Positions 16,081 to 24,463 of a stretch of 64,000 bases of DNA are shown one piece after another. The translations under genes were made by a program, and so were the position numbers. How positions within the stretch are numbered: the first letter of the stretch is position 1; each line of letters starts with the position of its first letter. The notes beneath the pieces are model-generated. The model did no database searches and was not told the origin of the DNA. It saw nothing but the letters and a program-made list of their open reading frames with translations. Origin of the DNA: Butyricicoccus pullicaecorum (lineage in GTDB: Bacteria; Bacillota; Clostridia; Oscillospirales; Butyricicoccaceae); assembly GCA_018366035.1 (NCBI GenBank), contig JAGZIW010000006.1, positions 62,001 through 126,000 on the forward strand, written 5' to 3'.

Positions 16081-17232
16081 ATGGAATTCTCCTTTATTGG
16101 AACGCTGGAACAGATTTTTAGACAATCCGGATTTGCAGCGCTCGCAGAGAACCCACGTAATCTCATTATGCTGGTGATTGCCTGTGTTCTTTTATACATG
16201 GGTATTGTGAAAAAGTTTGAGCCATTGCTGCTTGTGCCCATTGCATTTGGTGTGCTGATGGCAAACTTTCCGCTTACAGGACTTTTGAATCCACCGGACG
16301 CCAACGGAAATGTGGGCTTACTTTGGGTATTCTATCAGGGTGTACAATATGCAGTGTATCCCTCGATTATCTTTCTTGGAATTGGAGCAATGACAGATTT
16401 TGGACCGCTCATTGCGCGCCCTTCCTCTATGCTTTTGGGTGCAGCAGCACAGTTCGGTATTTTTTCGGCATTTCTTCTGGCACTTGCTCTTGGATTTCCA
16501 GAGAAAGTTGCCGCAGCAATCGGTGTGATTGGTGGTGCAGACGGACCGACAGCAATTTTAACAGCGTCCAAACTCGCACCGGAATACTTGCCGCCGATTG
16601 CAATTGCAGCATATTCGTACATGGCACTCATTCCAATGATTCAGCCGCCGCTCATGCGCTTGTTGACAACCAAGAAAGAGCGCGAAGTTAAGATGGAGCA
16701 GCTGCGAAAGGTTTCCAAGGCAGAAAAAATTACATTCCCGATTATTGTTGCACTTTTTGTCATTTTACTGCTGCCAGAGACTGCACCACTTATTGGTATG
16801 CTGATGTTGGGAAATCTGTTCCGAGAGTGCGGCGTTGTAGAGCGTCTGTCAGATACTGCACAGAATGCCCTGATCAATATTGTTACAATTTTTCTGGGAT
16901 TATCCGTTGGCTGTAAGGCAACTGCGGATACTTTCCTCCGAAAAGAAACGCTTATGATTATTGGTCTGGGTCTGCTTGCATTCCTGCTGTCTACGGTTGG
17001 TGGATTGCTTTGCGGAAAGGTGATGTATTATTTGACAGGAGGCAAGATCAATCCACTCATTGGTTCTGCCGGTGTTTCGGCAGTGCCGATGGCAGCGCGT
17101 GTATCACAGATTGAAGGGCAGAAGGCAAATCCTGCAAACTTCCTGCTTATGCACGCAATGGGGCCAAATGTTGCAGGTGTGATTGGTTCTGCGATTGCCG
17201 CAGGCTTTATGATTAAGGTGTTTGGCGGCTAA
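16081..17232 (+). CDS. oadB: Sodium ion-translocating decarboxylase beta subunit
   Basis: A membrane protein of 383 residues with about nine to eleven hydrophobic helices, matching the OAD_beta family. The conserved GADGPTAI segment (in GVIGGADGPTAILTASKLAP) and NPLIGSAGVSAVPMAARV carry the residues linked to Na+ binding and decarboxylation of carboxybiotin. The subunit decarboxylates carboxybiotin and pumps sodium outward, so the operon conserves energy from oxaloacetate. AAAGGAGGAG precedes the ATG at 16081; a GTG one codon earlier is less likely. A strong terminator follows. The same family serves methylmalonyl-CoA and glutaconyl-CoA decarboxylases; the OadA-type alpha gene decides the call. 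Confidence 0.95.
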   Translation: MEFSFIGTLEQIFRQSGFAALAENPRNLIMLVIACVLLYMGIVKKFEPLLLVPIAFGVLMANFPLTGLLNPPDANGNVGLLWVFYQGVQYAVYPSIIFLGIGAMTDFGPLIARPSSMLLGAAAQFGIFSAFLLALALGFPEKVAAAIGVIGGADGPTAILTASKLAPEYLPPIAIAAYSYMALIPMIQPPLMRLLTTKKEREVKMEQLRKVSKAEKITFPIIVALFVILLLPETAPLIGMLMLGNLFRECGVVERLSDTAQNALINIVTIFLGLSVGCKATADTFLRKETLMIIGLGLLAFLLSTVGGLLCGKVMYYLTGGKINPLIGSAGVSAVPMAARVSQIEGQKANPANFLLMHAMGPNVAGVIGSAIAAGFMIKVFGG

Positions 17233-17244
17233 GCTATTATAAAG

Positions 17245-17280
17245 AGGTCTGAAAGTATTTATGCTTTCAGACCTTTTTGT
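17245..17280 (+). terminator. Intrinsic terminator of the oad operon
   Basis: AGGTCTGAAAG (17245-17255) pairs perfectly with CTTTCAGACCT (17264-17274), followed by TTTTG. Confidence 0.92.
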
Positions 17281-17801
17281 ATATAGACAAGATTTTGCGT
17301 GAAAAAGACAACATAAGATTTGCGTTGGACATGGATTAAAACTGATTTCTGGAATAATGCTTGTGGGCATGTGGATATAATAAAGAGGCAGAAGGTTCTA
17401 TGCGTTTTTGGACAGTTGGGGAAATGGAGAACCACAATCATGTTTTTAATCAAACCGATGATTCAATTATAGGGAGCCGCTCTTTTCAAGCGTGCGCAGA
17501 GGGAATACTGATTTACAGGACTCCTGATGCGGGATCCATTGCCGCCAATCTATTTGTGCAATTTGAAATTCTGTTACGCAGGAAAAGGGGGATTTCGCCT
17601 CACAGAGGTTTTTGTGTTTGCAGATCGAAGAACCCTTGCTATGTTCCGTTCCGACGGTGCTTGCATTTCTCTATGAAAACAGGTGTACGGGATTATCTGC
17701 TCTATTGCAGATATTTGCACATCAGGGAGAGAAAGCCGTTTGTGCGACTCCAAGTCCCCATGAAATATCGTTAAAATATACGAAAATGCTATCAATTATG
17801 C
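17281..17801. other. Intergenic region without a supported gene
   Basis: Open frames up to 137 codons exist on the plus strand (17361-17774) and a shorter one on the minus strand. None has a recognisable domain or a convincing ribosome-binding site, and the plus frame is rich in Cys, Arg and His in the manner of non-coding DNA. It could be a decayed gene. I see no clear repeat or mobile-element end. Confidence 0.5.
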
Positions 17802-17835
17802 AGGTTGACCTTATACTTGGGATAACCTTTATACT
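17802..17835 (+). promoter_or_regulatory. MerR-like promoter with 19-bp spacer and internal dyad
   Basis: TTGACC (17805-17810) and TATACT (17830-17835) are separated by 19 bp, longer than the standard 17. The dyad AGGTT-2-CC-9-GG-2-AACCT (17802-17828) lies between and over them. Long spacers with a central dyad are the hallmark of MerR-family-activated promoters. The dehydrogenase starts 60 bases downstream. Confidence 0.45.
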
Positions 17836-17894
17836 ATGAAGCAGGGCGGCGAAGCCGTTCTGAATGGAAAGCTTGAAAGGAAGGGAATTCAGTT

Positions 17895-18932
17895 ATGGTA
17901 AATCGTGAAAAGATTCGTGTTGTACAGTATGGCTGTGGTAAGATGAGTAAATATATTCTGCGTTATTTATTTGAGAAGGGTGCAGAAATCGTCGGTGCAA
18001 TTGATACAAATCCAGCAATTGTAGGAATGGATATTGGTGATTTTGCAGAACTGGGTGTTAAGCTGAATGTGCCGATTCGTTCTGATGCAGATGCCGTTCT
18101 GGACGAGTGCGATGCAGATATTGCGGTTGTAACACTCTTCAGCTTTATGTCAGATATGGAACCACATCTTGCAAGATGCCTTTCTCGTGGAATCAATGTG
18201 GTGACAACTTGTGAAGAAGCAATCTATTCATGGACAACAGCCGCAGCAGTGACCAACCGTCTGGATAAGCTGGCAAAGGAAAATCATTGCACCATCACAG
18301 GCACAGGTATGCAGGATATTTTCTGGATTAATATGGTTGGCATGGTCGCTGGCGGCGTGCATCATATCGAAAAAATTGAAGGTGCAGTCAGCTATAATGT
18401 AGAAGATTATGGATTGGCACTGGCAAAGGCACACGGTGTTGGGCTGACTCCGGAGGAGTTTGAGGTACAGCTCGCGCATCCGGAAACTGTGGAGCCTTCC
18501 TATGTTTGGAATTCCAATGAGGCGCTGGCAAATAAGCTGGGGCTGACCATTCGGTCGATTCGTCAGAAATGTGTCCCTTATTTCTATAACAGTGACCTGT
18601 GGAGTGATACGCTTGGCGCAACCATTCCGAAAGGGAACTGTATTGGTATGAGCGCAGTCGTGACTGTGGAGACCTTCCAAGGGCCGGTTATCGAGACGCA
18701 ATGCATCGGTAAGGTTTATGGAGCAGATGACGGTGATATGTGCGATTGGAAGATCATTGGCACACCGACCACAGAGTTCCATGTGGTAAAGCCTGCAACC
18801 CCTGAGCATACCTGCGCAACGATCGTCAATCGTATTCCAACTGTGCTCAATGCACCAGCTGGTTATATAACGGTAGAAAAGCTGGACGATGTAGAATATC
18901 TCACGTATCCGATGCATCTGTACGTTGATTAA
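17895..18932 (+). CDS. DapB-like NAD(P)-dependent dehydrogenase (2,4-diaminopentanoate dehydrogenase-like)
   Basis: A protein of 345 residues with an N-terminal Rossmann fold (IRVVQYGCGKMSKYILRYL, residues 8-26) as in dihydrodipicolinate reductase, then a catalytic/dimerisation domain. Length and the segment GINVVTTCEEAIY fit the 2,4-diaminopentanoate dehydrogenase-like group, not true DapB (about 250 residues). Those enzymes act in ornithine or lysine fermentation. No other gene of that pathway is nearby, so the substrate is uncertain. It stands alone between a MerR-like promoter and a terminator. The start at 17895 follows GAAAGGAAGG. Confidence 0.6.
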   Translation: MVNREKIRVVQYGCGKMSKYILRYLFEKGAEIVGAIDTNPAIVGMDIGDFAELGVKLNVPIRSDADAVLDECDADIAVVTLFSFMSDMEPHLARCLSRGINVVTTCEEAIYSWTTAAAVTNRLDKLAKENHCTITGTGMQDIFWINMVGMVAGGVHHIEKIEGAVSYNVEDYGLALAKAHGVGLTPEEFEVQLAHPETVEPSYVWNSNEALANKLGLTIRSIRQKCVPYFYNSDLWSDTLGATIPKGNCIGMSAVVTVETFQGPVIETQCIGKVYGADDGDMCDWKIIGTPTTEFHVVKPATPEHTCATIVNRIPTVLNAPAGYITVEKLDDVEYLTYPMHLYVD

Positions 18933-18961
18933 GTGAGAAGACCGGATTTTGGAGAGCATAT

Positions 18962-18997
18962 AAAAAATTGCCTGCTGTTAATGGCAGGTGATTTTTT
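18962..18997. terminator. Intrinsic terminator after the DapB-like gene
   Basis: AAAAAATTGCCTGC (18962-18975) pairs with GCAGGTGATTTTTT (18984-18997) using two G-U wobbles, ending in a T run. Confidence 0.8.
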
Positions 18998-19008
18998 ACA
19001 TAGAAACG

Positions 19009-19041
19009 AAACAGCCATCTCATATATTGAGATGGCTGTTT
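19009..19041. terminator. Hairpin ending the rnr-patatin transcript
   Basis: AAACAGCCATCTCA and TGAGATGGCTGTTT form a perfect 14-bp stem around TATAT. It lies six bases after the stop of the minus-strand patatin gene. The T run on the minus strand is moderate (TGTTTCGTTTC). Confidence 0.7.
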
Positions 19042-19046
19042 GTGTA

Positions 19047-19889
19047 CTATGCAAAAAGTGCTTTGATTTCGTCTATTCGGCTTTCTGCCAGCTGATAGCC
19101 CTCCTGATAGGCGGCAGTCAGTTTTTGGATATCCCGTTCAAAGGAATGTATGGGATTTTTTGGGCGGAGCAGTACCGTATTTTGAGGCTGATGCTTGACA
19201 AGCTGCTCACACAAGCAGACCGTTTCATTATATCTTTTGGGACGCTGTAAGATTGCCTCCGCCATCTTGGGATAATTCTGGCGTAAAACGGCAGCCGCTG
19301 CTCGGTTTGCACGTGTTGTTTTTTTGCGGTATCCAGAGGGCTGTGTCAGGATAATAAGATTTTTTTCACTTCCATCTTGCAGTGCTTTGCGTATGGGAAT
19401 GGAGTCGGAAATCCCACCATCATAATAAGTCTTGCTTTCAATTTGAACAGGCGGGAAATATAGGGGAATGGCACAGGTTGCACGCAGCATCGTGCATTTG
19501 GCATCGAGCAGACGTCCATCGAGATATTCACAGCAACCGGTTTCTGCATTGGTGACACCAACAAGAATTTTGCCGGTATAGGCGTGAAAGGTATCCCAGT
19601 CAAACGGCAGCAGTTCATTGGGAATGGTGTCGAATACAAAATCGATTCCAAAAACAGAGCCTTGCTTGATATAATTTTTCGCAGACAAATATCGCTTGTC
19701 ATTGCGATATTGACATAGTACATCTAAATTTCTTCCTGTTTGACGAGATAAATAGGAAAAACCGTTGGTAATGCCAGCGGATACACCAATCACATAGTCA
19801 AACATAATGTCATGTGCAAGCAGTGCGTCCATAATACCGCTGGAGAAGATCGGACGGAAGGTTCCGCCCTCTAAGATAAGTCCGGGCAT
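19047..19889 (-). CDS. Patatin-like phospholipase (YjjU type)
   Basis: A protein of 280 residues with the patatin Ser-Asp dyad: nucleophile elbow GVSAG (near 39-43), Asp in YYDGGISDSIP, and the oxyanion loop GLILEGGTFRPIFSSG near the N-terminus. It hydrolyses acyl esters of lipids, probably in the cytosol because no signal peptide is present. The ATG at 19889 shares one base with the rnr stop (TGATG), so the two genes are translationally coupled; a TTG one codon earlier is possible but unlikely. The link with RNase R has no obvious functional reason. Confidence 0.9.
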   Translation of the reverse strand: MPGLILEGGTFRPIFSSGIMDALLAHDIMFDYVIGVSAGITNGFSYLSRQTGRNLDVLCQYRNDKRYLSAKNYIKQGSVFGIDFVFDTIPNELLPFDWDTFHAYTGKILVGVTNAETGCCEYLDGRLLDAKCTMLRATCAIPLYFPPVQIESKTYYDGGISDSIPIRKALQDGSEKNLIILTQPSGYRKKTTRANRAAAAVLRQNYPKMAEAILQRPKRYNETVCLCEQLVKHQPQNTVLLRPKNPIHSFERDIQKLTAAYQEGYQLAESRIDEIKALFA

Positions 19890-21988
19890 CAAGATTCGTT
19901 CCTTTCGGGGGTGGGAATAAAGTCAATAAGACCGGTGACGCGGGAGGCGGCAGTTAGGCGTACACGCATAGGGGTGCCGATGGTGTAGCGCATATGAGAG
20001 CGGCGTCCGATGAGCATTATTTTCTGATCGTCAAACGCATAGTCATCACCGGGCAGATCCTCCAAGCGGATAATTCCTTCTACTGCATTTTGCAGGGTCA
20101 CAAATATGCCGAATGCAGCAACACCTGATATTTCTGCATCAAAGTCCTGCCCAATGAACTGCTCCATATAGGCGGCAAGATAGAGCTTGTCAATATCGCG
20201 TTCTGCGGTATCCGCTGCAAGCTCGCGGGAGGTGGACTGTGCTGCAGCTTCTTCGCAGAAAACCGTGTCCGCCTTGGTATATTGTTGTCCGGAAATTGCC
20301 TTAAACAACATACGATGTGCTACAAGGTCAGGATAGCGTCGGATCGGGGACGTAAAGTGCAGATATTCCTTGGCTTGCAGTCCGTAGTGCCCGAGACATT
20401 CAGGGTCATAGCGGGCGCGTGCCAGTGCGCGTAAAAGAAGTGTGGGCAGAGCGCGTTGTCTGGGATCGTTCTTTGCACCGTCTAGAACGGCTTGCAGCTG
20501 TGCCGTATCGCTCGGCTTTGAGGAATCGACCTTGTAGCCGAATGGACGCGCAAACATGGCAAAAGTGCGCAGCTTTTCGGGATCTGGATTTTCATGCACG
20601 CGGTAAACTGTGGGATTGCTGCGTTTTTCCATAAAAGTAGCAACTGCTTCATTCGCCGCCAGCATAAATTCCTCAATCATTTTTTCGGCATCGCCGCGTG
20701 AACGGAAGGTCACAGAAACGGGCTCACCGGATTCATCGGTCTGGATTTCTGCTTCTGGCAGATCGAGATCAAGTGCACCGCGCTCCATGCGACGCTTGCG
20801 CATGACAAGAGAAAGTGCGTGCATACGGTCAGCGGTTTCCGTCAGGAAGGCGTATTCTTGACGGAGAGACTGGTTTCCATCAAAAATATCATTCATTTTT
20901 TGGTAGGTCATACGTGCACGTGAGCGAATTACGGTTTTGCAGAATCGGGACCCATGGCAGCGTCCGTTCTGGTCGAATTCTATGAGAACGGAAAAGGCGA
21001 GACGGTCAACGTCCGGATTCAGGGAGCAGATACCGTTAGATAATGCGACCGGAAGCATGGGGACAACGTGACCGGGGTAATAGACCGACGTACCACGGCG
21101 ATAGGCTTCGTCATCAAGCAGAGAGCTGGGAGTTACATAATGCGATACATCTGCAATGTGTACACCGAGCAGCAGATGCCCATTGTCAAGCGGCTTTAGA
21201 GAAACTGCATCGTCAAAGTCACGTGCATCGTCACCGTCGATGGTGAAAATCAACTCGTCGCGCAAATCTGTGCGAAGCGCTGCTTCTGCGGGATCAACGG
21301 TATCTCCACAGGCTTCTGCCTGCTTTAGAACTTCATCAGGGAAGGGAACCACAATACCATTTTCATGCAGAATAGAGGCAATGGAGGCGTCCATCGTACC
21401 ATTCTTGCCAAAGACCTTCACGATTGCACCCTGTGCAGGAAGACGGCCGTCACTGCGCAGCATTACCCTGACGGCAACACGGTCTCCGGACTGTGCTTCC
21501 AAAACACGGTTTTTGGGAATGATAATCTCGGGATATTTTTTGGATAATGGGCGTACCAATACGCTTTTTCCTCGTTTCATTACTGTGCCGACAATTTCAT
21601 CTTGGCATAAGGTCAGGATACGCAAAACTTCGCCTTCACGCTTGTGTCCGCGTCCGGAGTCGATGAGACGAATGAGTACGCGGTCACCCTGCCATGCTTT
21701 TCCGGTTGCATAGGGCGGGATAAAGATATCCTCGGACGCGCCGCAGGTCTCGGGGGTAACAAAGCCGAATCCACGGTCGGTTGCGTGAAAGGTGCCCGTG
21801 AGACAGCCATAGTGTTCTGCATGAGCATAACGATTCTTTTTGTTTTTTAAGATTTTTCCGTCTGCGGACAAACGATCAAGCGACTCTCGAATTTGCTGCT
21901 TAGAGTAAGCCGGCAGATATTTTTTGAGTTCTTCTGCACGTGCTGGACGTTCGAGTAGTGTATAGAGCCTTGTATCCAGTTCGTTCAT
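19889..21988 (-). CDS. rnr: Ribonuclease R
   Basis: A protein of 699 residues. The order is: N-terminal winged helix (about 1-60), cold-shock-like domains (65-215), RNB catalytic domain with the metal-binding IDGDDARDFDDAVSL near residue 250, and a C-terminal S1 domain (about 620-695). It degrades structured RNA 3' to 5' and takes part in tmRNA-linked quality control. In many Firmicutes rnr lies with secG and smpB; here it is followed by a patatin gene instead. The basic tail found in some family members is short. The ribosome-binding site AGGAGGGC precedes 21988. Confidence 0.96.
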   Translation of the reverse strand: MNELDTRLYTLLERPARAEELKKYLPAYSKQQIRESLDRLSADGKILKNKKNRYAHAEHYGCLTGTFHATDRGFGFVTPETCGASEDIFIPPYATGKAWQGDRVLIRLIDSGRGHKREGEVLRILTLCQDEIVGTVMKRGKSVLVRPLSKKYPEIIIPKNRVLEAQSGDRVAVRVMLRSDGRLPAQGAIVKVFGKNGTMDASIASILHENGIVVPFPDEVLKQAEACGDTVDPAEAALRTDLRDELIFTIDGDDARDFDDAVSLKPLDNGHLLLGVHIADVSHYVTPSSLLDDEAYRRGTSVYYPGHVVPMLPVALSNGICSLNPDVDRLAFSVLIEFDQNGRCHGSRFCKTVIRSRARMTYQKMNDIFDGNQSLRQEYAFLTETADRMHALSLVMRKRRMERGALDLDLPEAEIQTDESGEPVSVTFRSRGDAEKMIEEFMLAANEAVATFMEKRSNPTVYRVHENPDPEKLRTFAMFARPFGYKVDSSKPSDTAQLQAVLDGAKNDPRQRALPTLLLRALARARYDPECLGHYGLQAKEYLHFTSPIRRYPDLVAHRMLFKAISGQQYTKADTVFCEEAAAQSTSRELAADTAERDIDKLYLAAYMEQFIGQDFDAEISGVAAFGIFVTLQNAVEGIIRLEDLPGDDYAFDDQKIMLIGRRSHMRYTIGTPMRVRLTAASRVTGLIDFIPTPERNES

Positions 21989-22022
21989 AAAAAAGCCCTC
22001 CTTCTCCTCTGGTTATAATTTT

Positions 22023-22050
22023 ATTCTATCACAGCATATTGTATTTTCAA
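22023..22050 (-). promoter_or_regulatory. Candidate rnr promoter
   Basis: Minus strand: TTGAAA (22050-22045), 16-bp spacer, TAGAAT (22028-22023), 35 bases before the rnr start. Confidence 0.5.
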
Positions 22051-22154
22051 GGCGAAATACTGTATTTTCGGGGGACAAAATACATTTTATGTGAAGTATA
22101 ATATCTCTTGTATTTTATATTTTTGTAATAGGTTTCAAAGAAGGAAAAGAATGA

Positions 22155-22183
22155 TTGACCATTTCCATAAAATGCGCTATGAT
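22155..22183 (+). promoter_or_regulatory. Sigma-A-type promoter of the small-protein/SDR pair
   Basis: TTGACC, 17-bp spacer, TATGAT, 33 bases before the ATG at 22216. Confidence 0.65.
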
Positions 22184-22215
22184 GGAAGAAATCTGAAGAA
22201 ATGAGGGCAGATTTC

Positions 22216-22365
22216 ATGATAGATTATATGGTGTTGGGTGTCGTTGCCGCACTGATATTGTTTGCATGGCGTGTGATCCGTATTCAAAAACGGGAGGGAA
22301 CAGGCTGCTGTCATGGGTGCAGCAAGGCATGTTCCACACAGAAAAGACAGGAGGAAGAAAAATGA
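22216..22365 (+). CDS. FeoB-associated Cys-rich membrane protein-like small protein (49 aa)
   Basis: A gene of only 49 codons. The product starts MIDYMVLGVVAALILFAW (one transmembrane helix), then a basic segment (RVIRIQKR) and a Cys cluster (GCCHGCSKACS, four Cys at 31-39), ending in QEEEK. This is the layout of the FeoB-associated Cys-rich protein family (Pfam PF12669), usually next to ferrous iron transporter genes. No feoA or feoB is in the window. A good promoter and GAGGGCAG support expression, and its stop overlaps the next start (ATGA), so it is coupled to the short-chain dehydrogenase gene. Role probable, not proven: membrane-bound metal or redox chemistry. Confidence 0.7.
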   Translation: MIDYMVLGVVAALILFAWRVIRIQKREGTGCCHGCSKACSTQKRQEEEK

Positions 22366-23114
22366 AAGCACTGATTACAGGTGCATCATCAGGCATTGGA
22401 ATGGAAATGGCAAGAGAGTTGGCAGCCCGTGGATATGAACTCATTTTGGTTGCCAGACGGCGGGAGAGATTGGAAGCACTGGCAAGAGAACTGACAGTGA
22501 AGTGCCGAATCCTAGAGTTCGACTTATCCAGTGAGGAGCAGTGCCGTATGCTGTATTGCCGTGCACGCAGTGAGGATTTGGAAATTGTAGTCAATAATGC
22601 AGGGTTTGGAGTCTGCGGACCCTTTGCCACAACCGATTTAGAGCGCGATTTGGAAATGATTCGGCTCAATATTGTTGCCGTACACATACTGACGAAACTG
22701 TTTTTGCATGATTTTCGTATGCGTAACCGAGGATATATCCTAAATGTGGCATCTTCGGCAGGATTTATGGCAGGCCCTCTGATGGCGACCTATTATGCGA
22801 CAAAGAATTATGTGCTGCGTCTGACACAGGCAATTCGCGAGGAGCTGCGCCATGAGGGAAGTGCGGTAGTGGTATCTGCCCTTTGCCCGGGACCCGTCAA
22901 AACGGAGTTTAATGAGGTTGCAAATGTACGCTTTTCGGTGCCGAGCATGGACGCAAAGCGATGTGCACGCATTGCGGTGCGCGGCTTGCTGCGCAAAAAA
23001 CAGACCATTGTTCCGGGTGCTGGCATGAAGGCTGCCATGGCTGCGAGGCGCTTTGTTCCAGAATGTATGCTGCCAAGAGTAACCTATCAGGTACAGCATA
23101 GAAAGCTAAAATAG
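22362..23114 (+). CDS. Short-chain dehydrogenase/reductase (YdfG/DltE-like SDR)
   Basis: A protein of 250 residues with a classical SDR fold: cofactor motif TGASSGIG (near 6-13), NNAG (about 82-85), catalytic Ser in NVASSAGF, and YxxxK as YYATKNY. Arg residues after the first beta strand (VARRRERL) suggest NADP(H). It reduces or oxidises a small alcohol/ketone in the cytosol; the substrate is unknown. The start at 22362 follows ACAGGAGGAAG and overlaps the stop of the small Cys-rich protein. Confidence 0.9.
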   Translation: MKALITGASSGIGMEMARELAARGYELILVARRRERLEALARELTVKCRILEFDLSSEEQCRMLYCRARSEDLEIVVNNAGFGVCGPFATTDLERDLEMIRLNIVAVHILTKLFLHDFRMRNRGYILNVASSAGFMAGPLMATYYATKNYVLRLTQAIREELRHEGSAVVVSALCPGPVKTEFNEVANVRFSVPSMDAKRCARIAVRGLLRKKQTIVPGAGMKAAMAARRFVPECMLPRVTYQVQHRKLK

Positions 23115-23170
23115 CAAGGAACTTCAAATAAATAACGGGTGTTTAAATTACTTGCGGAGGGTTTGCATAG

Positions 23171-23509
23171 ATGAAATTACCTATTAATTATTTAGAAGTC
23201 AATGCATTTGAGCAAGAAAATGACATTTTTGCCTTCACTAAAAAATATCTGATAAAATGGTTGGAAAGTTTGTGGTATGATAGCCCGAAAGAATTTGAGG
23301 AGCAATATAACACCAATATAAGCACAGTTTTAAATGATTATAAATTTAAAAATGAAGGAATCTCTTTTAGTCGATCATATTCCTATGAACCACCCTTAGA
23401 TTATATTTCAGTATCTATCAGAATTTACGACCAAGAAGATGATTATGTGGCAGAATATAGGGCGTTATATGACTTGGACTTACATATTTTTGATGATACA
23501 ATGAGATAG
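23171..23509 (+). CDS. Hypothetical acidic protein in AT-rich island
   Basis: I do not recognise this protein. It has 112 residues and is strongly acidic and aromatic (Tyr, Phe, Asp, Glu rich), ending YDLDLHIFDDTMR. No signal peptide or membrane segment. A ribosome-binding site (GCGGAGGG) precedes 23171. The base composition is clearly more AT-rich than its neighbours, which suggests recent transfer. Size, acidity and isolation are reminiscent of immunity proteins of polymorphic toxin systems, but no toxin is nearby and this is only a guess. Confidence 0.6.
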   Translation: MKLPINYLEVNAFEQENDIFAFTKKYLIKWLESLWYDSPKEFEEQYNTNISTVLNDYKFKNEGISFSRSYSYEPPLDYISVSIRIYDQEDDYVAEYRALYDLDLHIFDDTMR

Positions 23510-23742
23510 GCAATAATGTCCTTTTCGTACATCGTTTTAGAAAAACACTACATAAAAATAATGATTTAAACCAAAGAAAAGTTTGAAAAGACTTCATCTG
23601 TATTGCTGTGCGATTATTAGGAATAGGAGAAAATAGCATGAGCAGTAATTCGTGATTGCATGGTTCTGGAGATTTTTCCTGCTGTTCGCTGGTCGGACAA
23701 AGTGTTCAGAGGTGGGATAGGTATTTTAATTTCTGGTCACTT
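23510..23742. other. AT-rich intergenic stretch, possible gene remnant
   Basis: At 23625-23654 a good ribosome-binding site (TAGGAGAAAA) and an ATG are followed by a stop after five codons, as in a decayed gene start. Nothing else recognisable. Confidence 0.35.
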
Positions 23743-24105
23743 TCATTTTGCAGATGACGAAATAGCAGCCTGCATAACTCCCATTTTAGCTTCGGACACT
23801 TCCTTATGAAGTCTTTCAAACTCGTGTGGTAAGCAGTATTCTTGAAATTCTGAAATATCATTTGTTTCCAATGTGTGCTGCACACGCTTTGCAAACTGAG
23901 GTGGGATAGAGCGTCCACTCCGTACAAATCGGTTTGCAATTTCAATATGTAATATGAAATTATAAAACGGGATTTTTTTTCTTAGACTGGTATCGTAGTA
24001 TATGCACTGTTCTGCTGCTACTTCATAACTGCTGCTTTGGTCTACCCAGCCATAAAATGATTCTAACGCTGTATACTTCGCTTCATAAAATCCAAGCCGT
24101 TCCAT
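23743..24105 (-). CDS. Hypothetical protein in AT-rich island
   Basis: I do not recognise this protein. It has 120 residues, is soluble and mostly helical in appearance, with segments FYNFILHIEIANRFVRSG and FEYCLPHEFERLHKEV-like helices. AGGAGG eight bases before the ATG at 24105 supports a real gene. Like the plus-strand gene at 23171 it has an atypical AT-rich composition. The two face each other across 230 bases. No domain can be named. Confidence 0.55.
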   Translation of the reverse strand: MERLGFYEAKYTALESFYGWVDQSSSYEVAAEQCIYYDTSLRKKIPFYNFILHIEIANRFVRSGRSIPPQFAKRVQHTLETNDISEFQEYCLPHEFERLHKEVSEAKMGVMQAAISSSAK

Positions 24106-24380
24106 ATACCTTGCCTCCTATTTGTTATACCGTCCCTAGTATTTTATCTCAGTGGGGGTATTTTGTCAGAACTAGTTTTATTTTATCACTGGAGGAAGGA
24201 AATAGAAAGTGCGTTACTGCTATATATCCTAGTGTTTGGTCTGCTTCTGCTGGCGATGGGTGGTGTTTACGGGGGATTTCACTTAGATACAGATTCAGAA
24301 GGTCCTCCCAGATGAGCTTGTACTTGGTGTATTCTTTCGGGTAGTCTATAATCAGGTTTGTGATGTTTTTGTGTACGTTA

Positions 24381-24409
24381 TTGTATTTTGCATACAATGA
24401 TGCTATAAT
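24381..24409 (+). promoter_or_regulatory. Promoter of the PrsA-like gene with dyad over the -35
   Basis: TTGTAT, 17-bp spacer, TATAAT (24404-24409). TTGTAT-TTTGC-ATACAA (24381-24397) is an inverted repeat covering the -35, a possible operator. The preceding 270 bases hold no supported gene. Confidence 0.7.
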
Positions 24410-24463
24410 AAGAAGAACTCGGCGCACAAACTGTGCGACAAATGATACAAGGGAGTTATAGGA

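Noticed and set aside
17361..17774. Open frame of 137 codons between the oad operon and the DapB-like gene
   Set aside because: No domain, no convincing ribosome-binding site, and Cys/Arg/His-rich composition typical of translated non-coding DNA. Kept only as a possible decayed gene.
24149..24427. Minus-strand frame of 92 codons upstream of the PrsA-like gene
   Set aside because: Its GTG start lies beyond the prsA-type promoter and the frame runs through it; no ribosome-binding site. Part might be a remnant, but I cannot support a gene.
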